Assembly (NCBI GenBank): GCA_014649155.1
Contig: BMSM01000022.1
Coordinates: forward strand, 1-64,000
Origin: Streptomyces griseoviridis
GTDB lineage: Bacteria > Actinomycetota > Actinomycetes > Streptomycetales > Streptomycetaceae
Direction: 5' to 3'
Length of the DNA stretch: 64,000 bases
In this document: positions 23,167-31,762 of the stretch, piece by piece
How positions within the stretch are numbered: position 1 is the first letter of the stretch
Layout: every line of letters begins with the position of its first letter
Notes under the pieces: model-generated
Told to the model about the DNA's origin: nothing
Databases searched by the model: none
The model's input: only the letters and a program-made list of their open reading frames with translations
Translations under genes and position numbers: made by a program

Positions 23167-25035
23167 TCACCCGCGGGTGAAGGCCAGCGCCTTTCCGTCG
23201 TCGGCGAGGACGCGTTCCAGGCGGCCGTCCGGCAGGAGGGACACCTCGGAGGACGAGCCCGGGGTGCAGGCCGAGGCCGGCTCCCCGGTCGTCACGGTGG
23301 ACGGCCCGAACCGCAGCGGCCCGTCGGTGCCGGGGTCGGCGGTGAGGGCGGCCTCGAAGGCGCAGTGGTAGCCGTCGCCGTCCGCGACCAGGGAGAGGAC
23401 GGTGTCGCCCACCTCGCCCTGCCGGAGGGTCAGGCTCCGGCGGTGGTGGCCGGTGGCGTTGTCGACGGTGGTCGTCCAGGTGCCCAGGTAGGCGGCCGGG
23501 AGCGCGCCCCCGGTCTCCTTCGCGGCCTCGGTCTCCTCGGCGGGGCTGCCGGCCGGGGACGCGGAGGAGGTGGCCGCGGTGGGGGCGGGGCGGGGGTCGT
23601 CGGACGCCCGGCCGCCGTCGCCGTCGCCGCTGCCGCCACCGCTCATCAGCGCGTAGACCGAGGCGCCGGCGGCCAGCGCGACGACCAGGGCGATCACCAG
23701 GAGCAGCACGGTGGAGGGGGTCCGGTTCGGCGGCGCGGGCGCCTTCGGCGGCGGGCTCTGCGGGGCGCTGGCGTACGGGGAACTGGCGTAAGGGGAGGTG
23801 CCGTGGGGCGGCGGGGTGGGGCCGGGGGCGCCGTAGGGCGTGCCGTAGGGGACGCCGTAGGGCGAGGCCGCTCCGGGGACGCCGTACGGCGGCGGGGTCG
23901 GGCCGGCACCGGCGTGCGGCGTGCCGTACGGCGGCGGGCTCCCGGCGTTCACGGCCCCGGGAGGCCCCGCGTTCCCGGTTCCCGGAGGCCCCGCGTTCCC
24001 GGAGGGTACGGACGGCAACGGGTTCCGGCCCGCGCCCGCCGGGGGCAGCGGAGAGACCCCGCCCCCTCCCCCGCCCGGCGCGACCGGCCCGGTGACCGTC
24101 CGCAGCTCCGCCGTCTCCGGGTCCTCCACCTCCAGCAGCCGTACCGCGTGCCGCCCCAGCTGGGCCACCAGGGCGCCCGGCAGCCAGGGGTCGCGGGAGC
24201 GGCCCTCGGCGACGGTGTCCTCGGCGCCCGTGCGGGCCAGGACGGTGTCCAGGGAGGGGCGGGCGGCGGGGTCCTTGCGCAGGCAGGCGCGGACCAGGTC
24301 GGCGATGCCCTCGGGGACCCCGGTCAGGTCCGGGTCCTCGTGGGCGATGCGGAACAGCTGGGCGGGCGCCCCGCTGTCGGCGCTCCCGAAGGGCGGGACG
24401 CCGGTGGCCGCGTAGGCGAGGACCGAGCCGAGGCAGAAGACGTCGCAGGCGGGCGTGACACGCTCCCCGCGGACCTGCTCGGGCGCCATGAAACCGGGCG
24501 AGCCGACGAGCGCGCCGGTCCGGGTGAGCCCCGCGCCGGTGTCGGTCAGCAGGGCGCGGGCGATGCCGAAGTCGATGACGCGGGGGCCGTCGATGGTGAC
24601 CAGGACGTTGGACGGCTTCAGGTCGCGGTGCACCATCCCGGCGGCGTGGATGTCCTTCAGCGCGTGGGCGAGCCCGGCGCCGAGGATGCGCACCGACCGC
24701 TCGGGCAGCGCCCCGTGGTCGTGCCCGACCACCTGCTGGAGGCTGGGCCCGGCGACGTACCCGGTGGCGACCCAGGGCACGGCGGCCTCGGTGTCGGCGT
24801 CCAGCACCGGCGCGGTCCAGGGGCCGCCGACCCGCCGGGCCGCCGCGACCTCCTGCCGGAACCGCGCCCGGAACTCCTCCCGCGCCGCCAGGTCCGCCCG
24901 GACCAGCTTCACGGCGACCGTGCGGCCGCGCTCCGACCGGGCGAGGAACACCTGCCCCATGCCGCCCGCGCCGAGCCGCGCCAGCAGCCGGTACTCGCCG
25001 ATGAACCGCGGGTCCCCCGCCGCGAGCCGCTCCAT
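23167..25035 (-). CDS. PASTA-less eukaryotic-type Ser/Thr protein kinase
   Basis: The product has 622 residues. The kinase domain (about 14-270) has the Gly-rich loop GAGGMG (22-27), Lys43, HRDLKPSN with catalytic Asp138, and DFG (155-157). A Gly/Pro/Tyr-rich linker with many PPYG units follows (about 330-460), then one transmembrane helix (about 470-490) and an exterior domain with two cysteines. It should be an active membrane-bound Hanks-type kinase with an external sensor domain of unknown ligand. The ATG at 25035 has GGAGGG upstream; the longer open frame beyond it is a shadow. Confidence 0.92.
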   Translation of the reverse strand: MERLAAGDPRFIGEYRLLARLGAGGMGQVFLARSERGRTVAVKLVRADLAAREEFRARFRQEVAAARRVGGPWTAPVLDADTEAAVPWVATGYVAGPSLQQVVGHDHGALPERSVRILGAGLAHALKDIHAAGMVHRDLKPSNVLVTIDGPRVIDFGIARALLTDTGAGLTRTGALVGSPGFMAPEQVRGERVTPACDVFCLGSVLAYAATGVPPFGSADSGAPAQLFRIAHEDPDLTGVPEGIADLVRACLRKDPAARPSLDTVLARTGAEDTVAEGRSRDPWLPGALVAQLGRHAVRLLEVEDPETAELRTVTGPVAPGGGGGGVSPLPPAGAGRNPLPSVPSGNAGPPGTGNAGPPGAVNAGSPPPYGTPHAGAGPTPPPYGVPGAASPYGVPYGTPYGAPGPTPPPHGTSPYASSPYASAPQSPPPKAPAPPNRTPSTVLLLVIALVVALAAGASVYALMSGGGSGDGDGGRASDDPRPAPTAATSSASPAGSPAEETEAAKETGGALPAAYLGTWTTTVDNATGHHRRSLTLRQGEVGDTVLSLVADGDGYHCAFEAALTADPGTDGPLRFGPSTVTTGEPASACTPGSSSEVSLLPDGRLERVLADDGKALAFTRG

Positions 25036-25302
25036 CGTCGCGCCGCCCTCCCCGAACCAGCCCCGTGCGTACCCGGCCACCCGGGCCTCCGGGCACCCGG
25101 ACAGCCGCACACCCGTCCATGAACAACAGCCCGAGAATAGTGCCGCGTTGGCGGCCGCACGGACCACGGGGCCTCGACGGTTCCGTAACAGGTGGTGCGG
25201 GTCCGCCGACGGACGGTCGTCGACACCCTGTCGCGGATCGGCCCGCCCCGCAGACAGGACGCCGATACCGTCCCCGCGCCCGCGCCGCCTACCCTCGGCC
25301 GC

Positions 25303-26667
25303 ATGACCCCTCAGAGCACCCCGGACTCCTCCCCTTCCGGTGCCGCCGTCAAGGCCGCCGACCGCGCGCACGTCTTCCACTCCTGGTCCGCGCAGGACCT
25401 CATCGACCCGCTCGCCGTCGCCGGCGCGGAGGGGTCGTACTTCTGGGACTACGACGGCAGGCGCTACCTCGACTTCACCAGCGGCCTGGTCTTCACCAAC
25501 ATCGGCTACCAGCACCCGAAGGTCGTCGCCGCGATCCAGGAGCAGGCGGGGCGGATGACGACGTTCGCGCCCGCCTTCGCGATCGAGGCGCGGTCGGAGG
25601 CGGCCCGGCTGATCGCCGAGCGGACCCCCGGCGACCTCGACAAGATCTTCTTCACCAACGGCGGCGCGGACGCCGTCGAGCACGCCCTGCGGATGGCCCG
25701 GCTGCACACCGGGCGGCCGAAGGTGCTGTCGGCGTACCGCTCGTACCACGGCGGCACCCAGCAGGCGGTGAACGTCACCGGGGACCCGCGCCGCTGGGCC
25801 TCGGACACCGGCACGGCCGGGGTCGTGCGCTTCTGGGCGCCCTTCCTGTACCGCTCGCGGTTCCACGCCGAGACCGAGGAGCAGGAGTGCGCGCGGGCGC
25901 TGGAGCACCTGGAGACGACGATCGCCTTCGAGGGGCCGGCGACGATCGCCGCGATCGTGCTGGAGACGATCCCGGGGACGGCCGGGATCATGGTGCCGCC
26001 GCCCGGCTATCTGGCCGGGGTGCGGGAGATCTGCGACCGGCACGGCATCGTCTTCGTGCTGGACGAGGTGATGGCCGGGTTCGGGCGGACCGGGACCTGG
26101 TTCGCGGCCGGCCTGTTCGGGGTCGTACCGGACCTGATGACCTTCGCCAAGGGCGTGAACAGCGGGTATGTGCCGCTCGGCGGGGTCGCGATCTCCCCGG
26201 CGATCGCGGAGACCTTCGCGAAGCGGCCCTACCCGGGCGGGCTGACGTACTCCGGGCACCCGCTGGCCTGCGCCGCCGCCGTCGCCACGATCGGGGTGAT
26301 GGCCGAGGAGGGCGTCGTCGAGCACGCGGCCCGGCTCGGCTCGGACGTGCTCGGGCCCGCGCTGCGGGAGCTGGCCGCGCGGCACCCGAGCGTCGGCGAG
26401 GTGCGCGGCACCGGCATGTTCTGGGCCCTGGAGCTGGTCCGCGACCAGCAGACCCGGGAGCCGCTGGTGCCGTACAACGCCACCGGCGAGGCGAACGCCC
26501 CGATGGCCGCCTTCGCCGCCGCCGCGAAGCGGCACGGCCTGTGGCCCTTCGTGAACATGAACCGCACCCACGTGGTGCCGCCGTGCAACGTGAGCGAGGC
26601 CGAGCTGAAGGAGGGCCTGGCGGCGCTGGACGCGGCGCTGTCCGTCGCGGACACGTACACCGGCTGA
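25303..26667 (+). CDS. class III PLP-dependent aminotransferase
   Basis: The product has 454 residues and the class III fold: TFFTNGGADAVEHALR-like cofactor loop, FVLDEVMAGFGRTG (Asp contacting the PLP ring) and the PLP lysine Lys283 in TFAKGVNSGYVPLGG. Such enzymes move amino groups from omega-amino acids or polyamines to a keto acid; the substrate cannot be read from sequence. A GntR-type regulator gene follows 153 bp downstream on the same strand and may control it. The start is ATG 25303. It is divergent from the kinase gene. Confidence 0.9.
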   Translation: MTPQSTPDSSPSGAAVKAADRAHVFHSWSAQDLIDPLAVAGAEGSYFWDYDGRRYLDFTSGLVFTNIGYQHPKVVAAIQEQAGRMTTFAPAFAIEARSEAARLIAERTPGDLDKIFFTNGGADAVEHALRMARLHTGRPKVLSAYRSYHGGTQQAVNVTGDPRRWASDTGTAGVVRFWAPFLYRSRFHAETEEQECARALEHLETTIAFEGPATIAAIVLETIPGTAGIMVPPPGYLAGVREICDRHGIVFVLDEVMAGFGRTGTWFAAGLFGVVPDLMTFAKGVNSGYVPLGGVAISPAIAETFAKRPYPGGLTYSGHPLACAAAVATIGVMAEEGVVEHAARLGSDVLGPALRELAARHPSVGEVRGTGMFWALELVRDQQTREPLVPYNATGEANAPMAAFAAAAKRHGLWPFVNMNRTHVVPPCNVSEAELKEGLAALDAALSVADTYTG

Positions 26668-26714
26668 CCGGCCGCCGCGAGGGCCGGGGCGTGAACGCGT
26701 AAGGTGGCGTGCTC

Positions 26715-26734
26715 GTACATATATACGTGTGTAC
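26715..26734. promoter_or_regulatory. AT-rich imperfect palindrome upstream of the GntR gene
   Basis: The 20-bp sequence gtacatatatacgtgtgtac has perfect GTACA/TGTAC ends and is far poorer in GC than its surroundings. It lies 87 bp before the start codon of the GntR-family gene. It is a candidate operator, probably autoregulatory; this is inference. Confidence 0.45.
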
Positions 26735-26820
26735 GCGCACGCCCGCGCGATCCGTGCTCACCCGCACGCCCGCGGGGCCGGCGCGCGTACGCCCCGGACG
26801 CGACGAGGAGACGCCCGACC

Positions 26821-27525
26821 ATGCCCGGCCCCAGCGGCACCGGTGCCGTGACGCGCAGCACCCTGCGGCAGCAGATCGCCGACGCGCTCCGCGACGAGGT
26901 GCTGGCCGGCCGGCTCCAGCCGGGGCAGGAGTTCACCGTCAAGGAGATCGCCGAGCAGTACGGCGTCTCCGCGACGCCGGTGCGCGAGGCCCTGGTCGAC
27001 CTGTCCGCGCAGGGGCTGCTGGACGCGGACCACCACCGCGGCTTCCGGGTCCACGAGTACTCCCCCGCCGACTTCCGCGGCATGATCGAGGCCCGCTGCC
27101 TGGTCACGGACGGGATGTTCCACGCCCTCGCCGACGGCCGGGCCGGAACCGTCACGCCCGGCGACGAGCAGCGGCTGACGGCCGCGCTGGCCGGGGTGCG
27201 GCGGCGCGGCGAGGAGGCGCAGCGGGCCGCCACCGCCGGCGACCTCAACGTGCTCATCGGCTACGACCTGCGGTTCTGGCGGGAGCTGGCGGCCCTGTTC
27301 GGCAACCCGTACCTCGCCGACTTCCTGCACCGGCTGCGGGTGCAGAGCTGGGTGTGCACGGTGCAGCACCTGCGCCGGGCCGCCGATCTGCGGGGCGTCC
27401 TGTGGTCCGGGCACACCGAACTGGTCGACGCCCTGGTGCGCCGGGACCCCGAGGCGGCCCGCGCGCTGGTGACGGCGTACAACACCCACTCGCTCCGGGT
27501 CATCGAGCGGCTCTCCGCCACCTGA
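26821..27525 (+). CDS. GntR/FadR-subfamily transcriptional regulator
   Basis: The product has 234 residues with an N-terminal winged helix (about 15-78: LRQQIADALRDEVLAGRLQPGQE then YGVSATPVREALVDL) and a C-terminal helical FCD-type ligand domain (about 88-225). The FCD domain usually binds a metal and an organic acid. It stands directly downstream of the class III aminotransferase and is preceded by an AT-rich palindrome. It therefore probably controls that gene or itself. The start is ATG 26821. Confidence 0.92.
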   Translation: MPGPSGTGAVTRSTLRQQIADALRDEVLAGRLQPGQEFTVKEIAEQYGVSATPVREALVDLSAQGLLDADHHRGFRVHEYSPADFRGMIEARCLVTDGMFHALADGRAGTVTPGDEQRLTAALAGVRRRGEEAQRAATAGDLNVLIGYDLRFWRELAALFGNPYLADFLHRLRVQSWVCTVQHLRRAADLRGVLWSGHTELVDALVRRDPEAARALVTAYNTHSLRVIERLSAT

Positions 27526-27680
27526 GCGCCCACCCGCGCGGGGCCGCGTGCGCCCGGCTCGCGGGGTGGGAGGCGCGCACCTGGGTAGGGGAGGGGGAAC
27601 GAGGGCTCTCCCAGGGGAGCCGCACTCCCGCCGCACCGACTACCCTGCCCTGACCACCGTGCTGTGTGAGGAGCACTCTT

Positions 27681-28331
27681 TTGGCCTGTGACCTGTGGCT
27701 GGTACCGCTCGTCGACGTGTTGTGCCACGCGCCGGACAACCCCTTCGCCGAGGAACTCGCGCAGTACGACAAGGCCCTGGCCGAGGCCGGCCTGCCGCCG
27801 GTGCCGGTGTTCGCGTACATGCCGGGCCTGTCCGGCGAGGTCGCCCCGGTGGCCGGGTTCGACTACGACGCGCTGCACTTCCTGCGCCGCGCCCATCTGC
27901 TCCGGCTCTGCGGCCTTCCGGTGACGCCGGTGGACGAACTCGGCGGCGACTACGAGCAGTTGCTGGAGATGTTCGAGGCCACGGCCCAGCAGTCCCACCT
28001 GGTCTGGCACTACGACCACGCCGGTGCCTACGTCCCGGTCGACTTCCCGCACCCCCTCGCCAACGACGAACTCCTGGCGGGCGGCGGCCCACTGGGCTCC
28101 TCGCACGCCCTGCTGCGCGAGCTGGAGGCGGTGGCCCCGGCCCTCGGCATCGACCCGGCCAACCCCCCGGCCGCCCCGCGACCGCCCGCCGGGCCGACCG
28201 AGCTGGAGGAGCCGGCGGCACCGGGGCCGCACGACCCCAGCCCGTTCGCGCGGGAACGGCACGTGTGGCTGGGGCTGCACGCGGCGGCGACGCGGAGCCT
28301 GGCGCAGGGCTCGATGATCGTCTTCAGCTGA
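27681..28331 (+). CDS. conserved hypothetical protein with TTG start
   Basis: The product has 216 residues and I do not recognise a family. The start is TTG 27681: GAGGAG at 27668-27673 is seven bases upstream, while the in-frame GTG at 27666 would lie on that box. The N-terminal 150 residues look like a compact folded domain with conserved-looking DLWLVPLVDVLCHAPDNPFA and HLVWHYDHAGAYVPVDF segments. A Pro-rich stretch (about 165-190) precedes a short helical end. No signal peptide or membrane helix is seen. Confidence 0.75.
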   Translation: MACDLWLVPLVDVLCHAPDNPFAEELAQYDKALAEAGLPPVPVFAYMPGLSGEVAPVAGFDYDALHFLRRAHLLRLCGLPVTPVDELGGDYEQLLEMFEATAQQSHLVWHYDHAGAYVPVDFPHPLANDELLAGGGPLGSSHALLRELEAVAPALGIDPANPPAAPRPPAGPTELEEPAAPGPHDPSPFARERHVWLGLHAAATRSLAQGSMIVFS

Positions 28332-28353
28332 CGTCCCCGGCGGGCGGCGGTCC

Positions 28354-28662
28354 TCAGTCGAGACCGGCGCTCCGGCCGATGCTCTCCAGGCCCTTCTGGA
28401 GATCCTCGCGGGTCATGATCGGGAACACCTCGACCTCGGCGCCGAACTGGGTGAAGAACGGTTCCCCGACGGCGGGCAACTCGGAGCTGTCCGCCATGTC
28501 GAAGACGAGCAGCGCGGTCCGCCGGCCGCTCAGGGGGCCGAAGTAGGCGGCCTCCGGCCGGATGCGGTCGAGGGTCTCCTTCATCAGCCCGGGCATCCTG
28601 CCACTGCGGATGATCTCGTTGGCCTTCTCGGTGTCCATGGTCGCTCTGAGCATCACGCGCAT
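28354..28662 (-). CDS. small conserved protein, ferredoxin-like fold likely
   Basis: The product has 102 residues beginning MRVMLRATMDTEKANE. The alternation of beta strands and helices (MRVMLRA, ALLVFDM, VEVFPIM) suggests a dimeric alpha/beta-barrel of the kind seen in small enzymes and binding proteins, but no catalytic residue can be named. ATG 28662 is favoured over GTG 28671 because AAGGTGAG is well spaced only for the ATG. It is convergent with the TTG-start gene. Confidence 0.7.
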   Translation of the reverse strand: MRVMLRATMDTEKANEIIRSGRMPGLMKETLDRIRPEAAYFGPLSGRRTALLVFDMADSSELPAVGEPFFTQFGAEVEVFPIMTREDLQKGLESIGRSAGLD

Positions 28663-28727
28663 CGCACTCACCTTCTTCTGTCGTCGATACGCGGTTCTCC
28701 CCCCAGGCTATGCCCGCCACCGGACCG

Positions 28728-28931
28728 TCACCCGATCAGCGAGATCCCCGGCGGCCACAGCACCCCGGCCGCCAGCAGCAGCGACGGCCCGAGGTGCACC
28801 GGGCACACCCGCAGCGGCGGCAGCCCGTGCCGCACGACCTCGAACCGGGCCGGGTCCGGGCAGTCGCCGGGGTCGCCCTCGGCGCCGTAGGGGCCCTGGC
28901 AGCCGTAGGGGCCCTGACAGGAGAGGGTCAT
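28728..28931 (-). CDS. small Cys-containing hypothetical protein
   Basis: The 67-residue product starts MTLSCQGPYGCQGPYGAEGD, with a tandem CQGPYG repeat and further cysteines at about 22 and 41. The second half ends in a hydrophobic LLLAAGVLWPP segment. The Cys pattern could bind metal, but this is unproven. Codon use is normal for the window. It lies between the small ferredoxin-like gene and purA on the same strand. Confidence 0.45.
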   Translation of the reverse strand: MTLSCQGPYGCQGPYGAEGDPGDCPDPARFEVVRHGLPPLRVCPVHLGPSLLLAAGVLWPPGISLIG

Positions 28932-29019
28932 GCCCCGATACGACACCGCGACCGCCGCCGGCGCCCCTGGGAGGGGGCCGAACGACGGTCGCGGCGGTGG
29001 TGCGGGGGCCTGCGGCGGC

Positions 29020-30303
29020 CTACAGGAAGGAGTTGATCTCGATCGTCTCGTCCCGGCCCGGTCCGACGCCGATCGCGGAGATCGGGGCGCCGGACATCTC
29101 CTCCAGGGCCTTGACGTAGTTCTGCGCGTTCTTCGGCAGGTCGTCGAAGGTCTTGGCCTTGGTGATGTCCTCCGACCAGCCCGGCAGCGTCTCGTAGACC
29201 GGCTTCGCGTGGTGGAAGTCGGACTGCGAGTACGGCAGCTCCTCGACGCGCCTGCCGTCGATCTCGTACGCCACGCAGACCGGGATCTGCTCCCAGCCGG
29301 TGAGGACGTCGAGCTTGGTGAGGAAGAAGTCGGTGAGGCCGTTGACGCGGGTGGCGTAGCGGGCGATCACCGCGTCGAACCAGCCGCAGCGCCGGTCGCG
29401 GCCGGTGGTCACGCCGCGCTCGCCGCCGATCCGGCGCAGGGCCTCGCCGTCCTCGTCGAACAGCTCGGTCGGGAACGGGCCGGCGCCGACGCGGGTGGTG
29501 TACGCCTTCAGGATGCCGATGACCCGGCTGATCTTCGTCGGGCCGACGCCGGCGCCGGTGCAGGCACCGCCGGCGGTCGGGTTGGACGAGGTCACGAAGG
29601 GGTACGTGCCGTGGTCGATGTCGAGCAGGGTGCCCTGGCCGCCCTCGAAGAGGACCACCTTGTCGTCCTCCAGCGCCTGGTTGAGGACCAGGACGGTGTC
29701 GGCGACGTACGGGCGCAGCTTCTCCGCGTAGCCCAGCAGCTCCTCGACGACCTGGCCGGTGGCGATGGCCCGGCGGTTGTAGAGCTTGGTGAGCATCTGG
29801 TTCTTGACGTCGAGCGCCGCCTCGACCTTCTGGGTGAGGATCGACTCGTCGTAGAGGTCCTGGACCCGGATGCCGACGCGGTTGATCTTGTCGGCGTAGG
29901 TCGGGCCGATGCCGCGTCCCGTGGTGCCGATCTTCCGCTTGCCGAGGAAGCGTTCCGTCACCTTGTCGACGGTGACGTTGTACGGCGTGATGATGTGAGC
30001 GTTGCCGCTGATCAGGAGCTTGGACGTGTCGACGCCACGCTCGTTCAGACCGCTCAGCTCGGAGAGCAGGACCGACGGGTCGACGACGACGCCGTTGCCG
30101 ATGACCGGCGTGCAGCCGGGGGAGAGAATCCCGGAAGGGAGCAGGTGGAGGGCGTACTTCTGGTCGCCCACGACTACCGTGTGGCCGGCGTTGTTGCCGC
30201 CCTGGTAGCGCACCACATAGTCGACGGAGCCGCCGAGCAGGTCCGTCGCCTTTCCCTTGCCTTCGTCACCCCACTGAGCACCGAGCAGCACAAGTGCGGG
30301 CAC
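29020..30303 (-). CDS. purA: adenylosuccinate synthetase
   Basis: The product has 427 residues and converts IMP, aspartate and GTP to adenylosuccinate, the first AMP-specific step of purine synthesis. Characteristic motifs are QWGDEGKGK (GTP and catalytic loop, about 10-18), GNNAGHTVVV, the IMP-loop segment TTGRGIGPTY, and VTTGRDRRCGW. The start is GTG 30303; the open frame beyond it is a shadow reaching 31698. It is divergent from the diacylglycerol-kinase-like gene, with a hairpin in the shared upstream region. Confidence 0.97.
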   Translation of the reverse strand: MPALVLLGAQWGDEGKGKATDLLGGSVDYVVRYQGGNNAGHTVVVGDQKYALHLLPSGILSPGCTPVIGNGVVVDPSVLLSELSGLNERGVDTSKLLISGNAHIITPYNVTVDKVTERFLGKRKIGTTGRGIGPTYADKINRVGIRVQDLYDESILTQKVEAALDVKNQMLTKLYNRRAIATGQVVEELLGYAEKLRPYVADTVLVLNQALEDDKVVLFEGGQGTLLDIDHGTYPFVTSSNPTAGGACTGAGVGPTKISRVIGILKAYTTRVGAGPFPTELFDEDGEALRRIGGERGVTTGRDRRCGWFDAVIARYATRVNGLTDFFLTKLDVLTGWEQIPVCVAYEIDGRRVEELPYSQSDFHHAKPVYETLPGWSEDITKAKTFDDLPKNAQNYVKALEEMSGAPISAIGVGPGRDETIEINSFL

Positions 30304-30428
30304 GCGCGTACACCCCTTCCGGGCGGGGCATGTCCAAGGTCGAGGGCGGACGCGGCGGGTTCGCTGCCGCGTGCACCGCGACCGTCGTTGGCCGCCAACC
30401 GTCGGACCGGGTGCCCCGGTATAGACGA

Positions 30429-30456
30429 AGCCCCTGGCGCAATAGCGCAAGGGGCT
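30429..30456. promoter_or_regulatory. stem-loop between purA and the diacylglycerol kinase gene
   Basis: The arms agcccct and aggggct (7 bp), one G-A mismatch and a further gcgc/gcgc stem close on an aata loop. It lies 126 bp upstream of purA and 33 bp upstream of the plus-strand gene. No U-run follows on either strand. It could be a leader element, an operator or a terminator. Confidence 0.45.
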
Positions 30457-30489
30457 CTTGCACAAAGATGCTACCCGAGGAAGTGAGGC

Positions 30490-31380
30490 ATGGCCGAGGT
30501 GGCGACTTCCGCGCGATCGTCCGGGACTTCTTCCGCGCTGTCCGATCCGCTTCTGGTGGTCGTCGACCCGGTCGCCCGGCGGGTGGACGGGGAGTCCGTC
30601 CGGATAGCGAAAGACGTGCTCAGAGCGGGTGCGGCGCACACCAAGGTGTGTCTGCCGGACAGCCCGGAGGAGTTCGCCCGGATGCTCGGCCGGCGCGGGT
30701 CCCGGCGTCCGGTCGTGGTCGGTGACGACCGGGCGCTGCTGCGCGCGGTGGGGCTGCTGCACCGGTGGCGGGAGCTGGCCGGATGTGGTCTGTCGCTGGT
30801 GCCGGTCGGCCCGGCGCAGGAGCTGTCCCGTTCGCTCGGCGTGCCGTCGGGGGCGGTGGCGGCGGCGCGGGCGGTCCTGGAGGGGGCGGAACGGCGGCTG
30901 GACCTGCTGGTCGACGACAGTGACGGGGTGGTGCTGGGCGCGGTGGGCATCCCGCCGGCGCCGGGGGCGGCCCAGGAGGCCGCCGGGGCGGACGACGACG
31001 CGTCGGTGCGGCCCTGGCTGCGGACCTGCCAGTCGCTGGTGCGGACGCTGGCGCACCCGCGCCCCGCCCGGTCCGGGCCGGCCACGGGTCCCGGCCCGGC
31101 GCGGCTGCGGGTGGAGGTCGACGGGGTGACGCTGGTGGACCTCGACCAGCCGGTGGCGGGCGTCTCCCTGATCCCGGGCGGCCCGGGGCTGGCCGAGGTG
31201 GAGGTGCGGCCGCTGTCGGTGGGGGCGGAGGCGTCCCCGCTCACGGCGCGGGGCCGGACGGTGACCGTCTCGGGGGCGCACTTCCGCTACCGGGCGGACG
31301 CGGTGGAGTCGGGCCCGGTGGGGACGCGGACCTGGACGGTCCGCGAGTCGGCGTGGGGGCTGACGCTGCCGGCGCGCTGA
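30490..31380 (+). CDS. diacylglycerol kinase catalytic-domain protein
   Basis: The product has 296 residues and resembles the lipid/diacylglycerol kinase superfamily: an N-terminal VVVDPVARRV segment, a central VPVGPAQELSRSLGVPSG stretch corresponding to the nucleotide-binding GTxND region, and a beta-rich C-terminal half. The usual GGDGT motif appears as VVVGDDRALL, so the active site may be altered. The product could phosphorylate a lipid, but catalytic competence is uncertain. The start is ATG 30490, divergent from purA. Confidence 0.65.
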   Translation: MAEVATSARSSGTSSALSDPLLVVVDPVARRVDGESVRIAKDVLRAGAAHTKVCLPDSPEEFARMLGRRGSRRPVVVGDDRALLRAVGLLHRWRELAGCGLSLVPVGPAQELSRSLGVPSGAVAAARAVLEGAERRLDLLVDDSDGVVLGAVGIPPAPGAAQEAAGADDDASVRPWLRTCQSLVRTLAHPRPARSGPATGPGPARLRVEVDGVTLVDLDQPVAGVSLIPGGPGLAEVEVRPLSVGAEASPLTARGRTVTVSGAHFRYRADAVESGPVGTRTWTVRESAWGLTLPAR

Positions 31381-31399
31381 GGCCGGCCGGGCGCTCGGG

Positions 31400-31698
31400 T
31401 CAGCCGGCCGGAGCCTCGAAGCCGGCGGTGTCGAGCAGGCAGTCGAAGGGCTCCGGCATCGGCAGCTCCTCGCCGAACGGCCGGGTGCAGCGGGACGCGT
31501 ACCCCTCGGCGGACGGTGTCCCCAACGCATGACCCGGTGGTAATAGCCCTGGGGCCACGGCGACACGACGATGTTCCCCCTGATGATCTCGGCCCGGAAG
31601 CCGTCGGGTACGTCCAGTTCGTCGAGGGCCGTCAACAGCTCCTCGAAGCTCTGGGACCCGGTGCCGCCCGCCGTCGGTCGCTCCGCCATGACCGTCAT
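31400..31698 (-). pseudogene. Uma2-family nuclease remnant with internal deletion (second copy)
   Basis: From ATG 31698 the frame reads a Uma2-like N-terminus of about 60 residues (SFEELLTALDELDVPDGFRA, then WPQGYYHRVMR). In another frame, about 31400-31508 encodes the C-terminal end (EGYASRCTRPFGEELPMPEP, then DCLLDTAGFEAPAG). The nuclease core between them is absent. The break lies near 31510-31520. It shows the same kind of loss as the relic at 13518-13750. Confidence 0.65.
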
Positions 31699-31762
31699 GA
31701 TGCGCCCCCCCTTGACGCGGACCGGTCATCACGGAACGTACCCCTGGCTGATCACTCAGCCG

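Noticed and set aside
23167..26571. A 1134-codon frame fusing the kinase with upstream sequence
   Set aside because: The kinase has a good ATG and ribosome site at 25035. The upstream part is antisense to the aminotransferase gene.
30490..31380. Assigning a firm lipid substrate to the diacylglycerol kinase-like protein
   Set aside because: The GGDGT motif is not present in standard form, so activity and substrate cannot be stated.
29020..31698. A continuous frame joining purA to an upstream 470-codon extension
   Set aside because: purA starts at GTG 30303 with the normal N-terminus. The extension is antisense to the diacylglycerol kinase gene, apart from the Uma2 relic at its far end.
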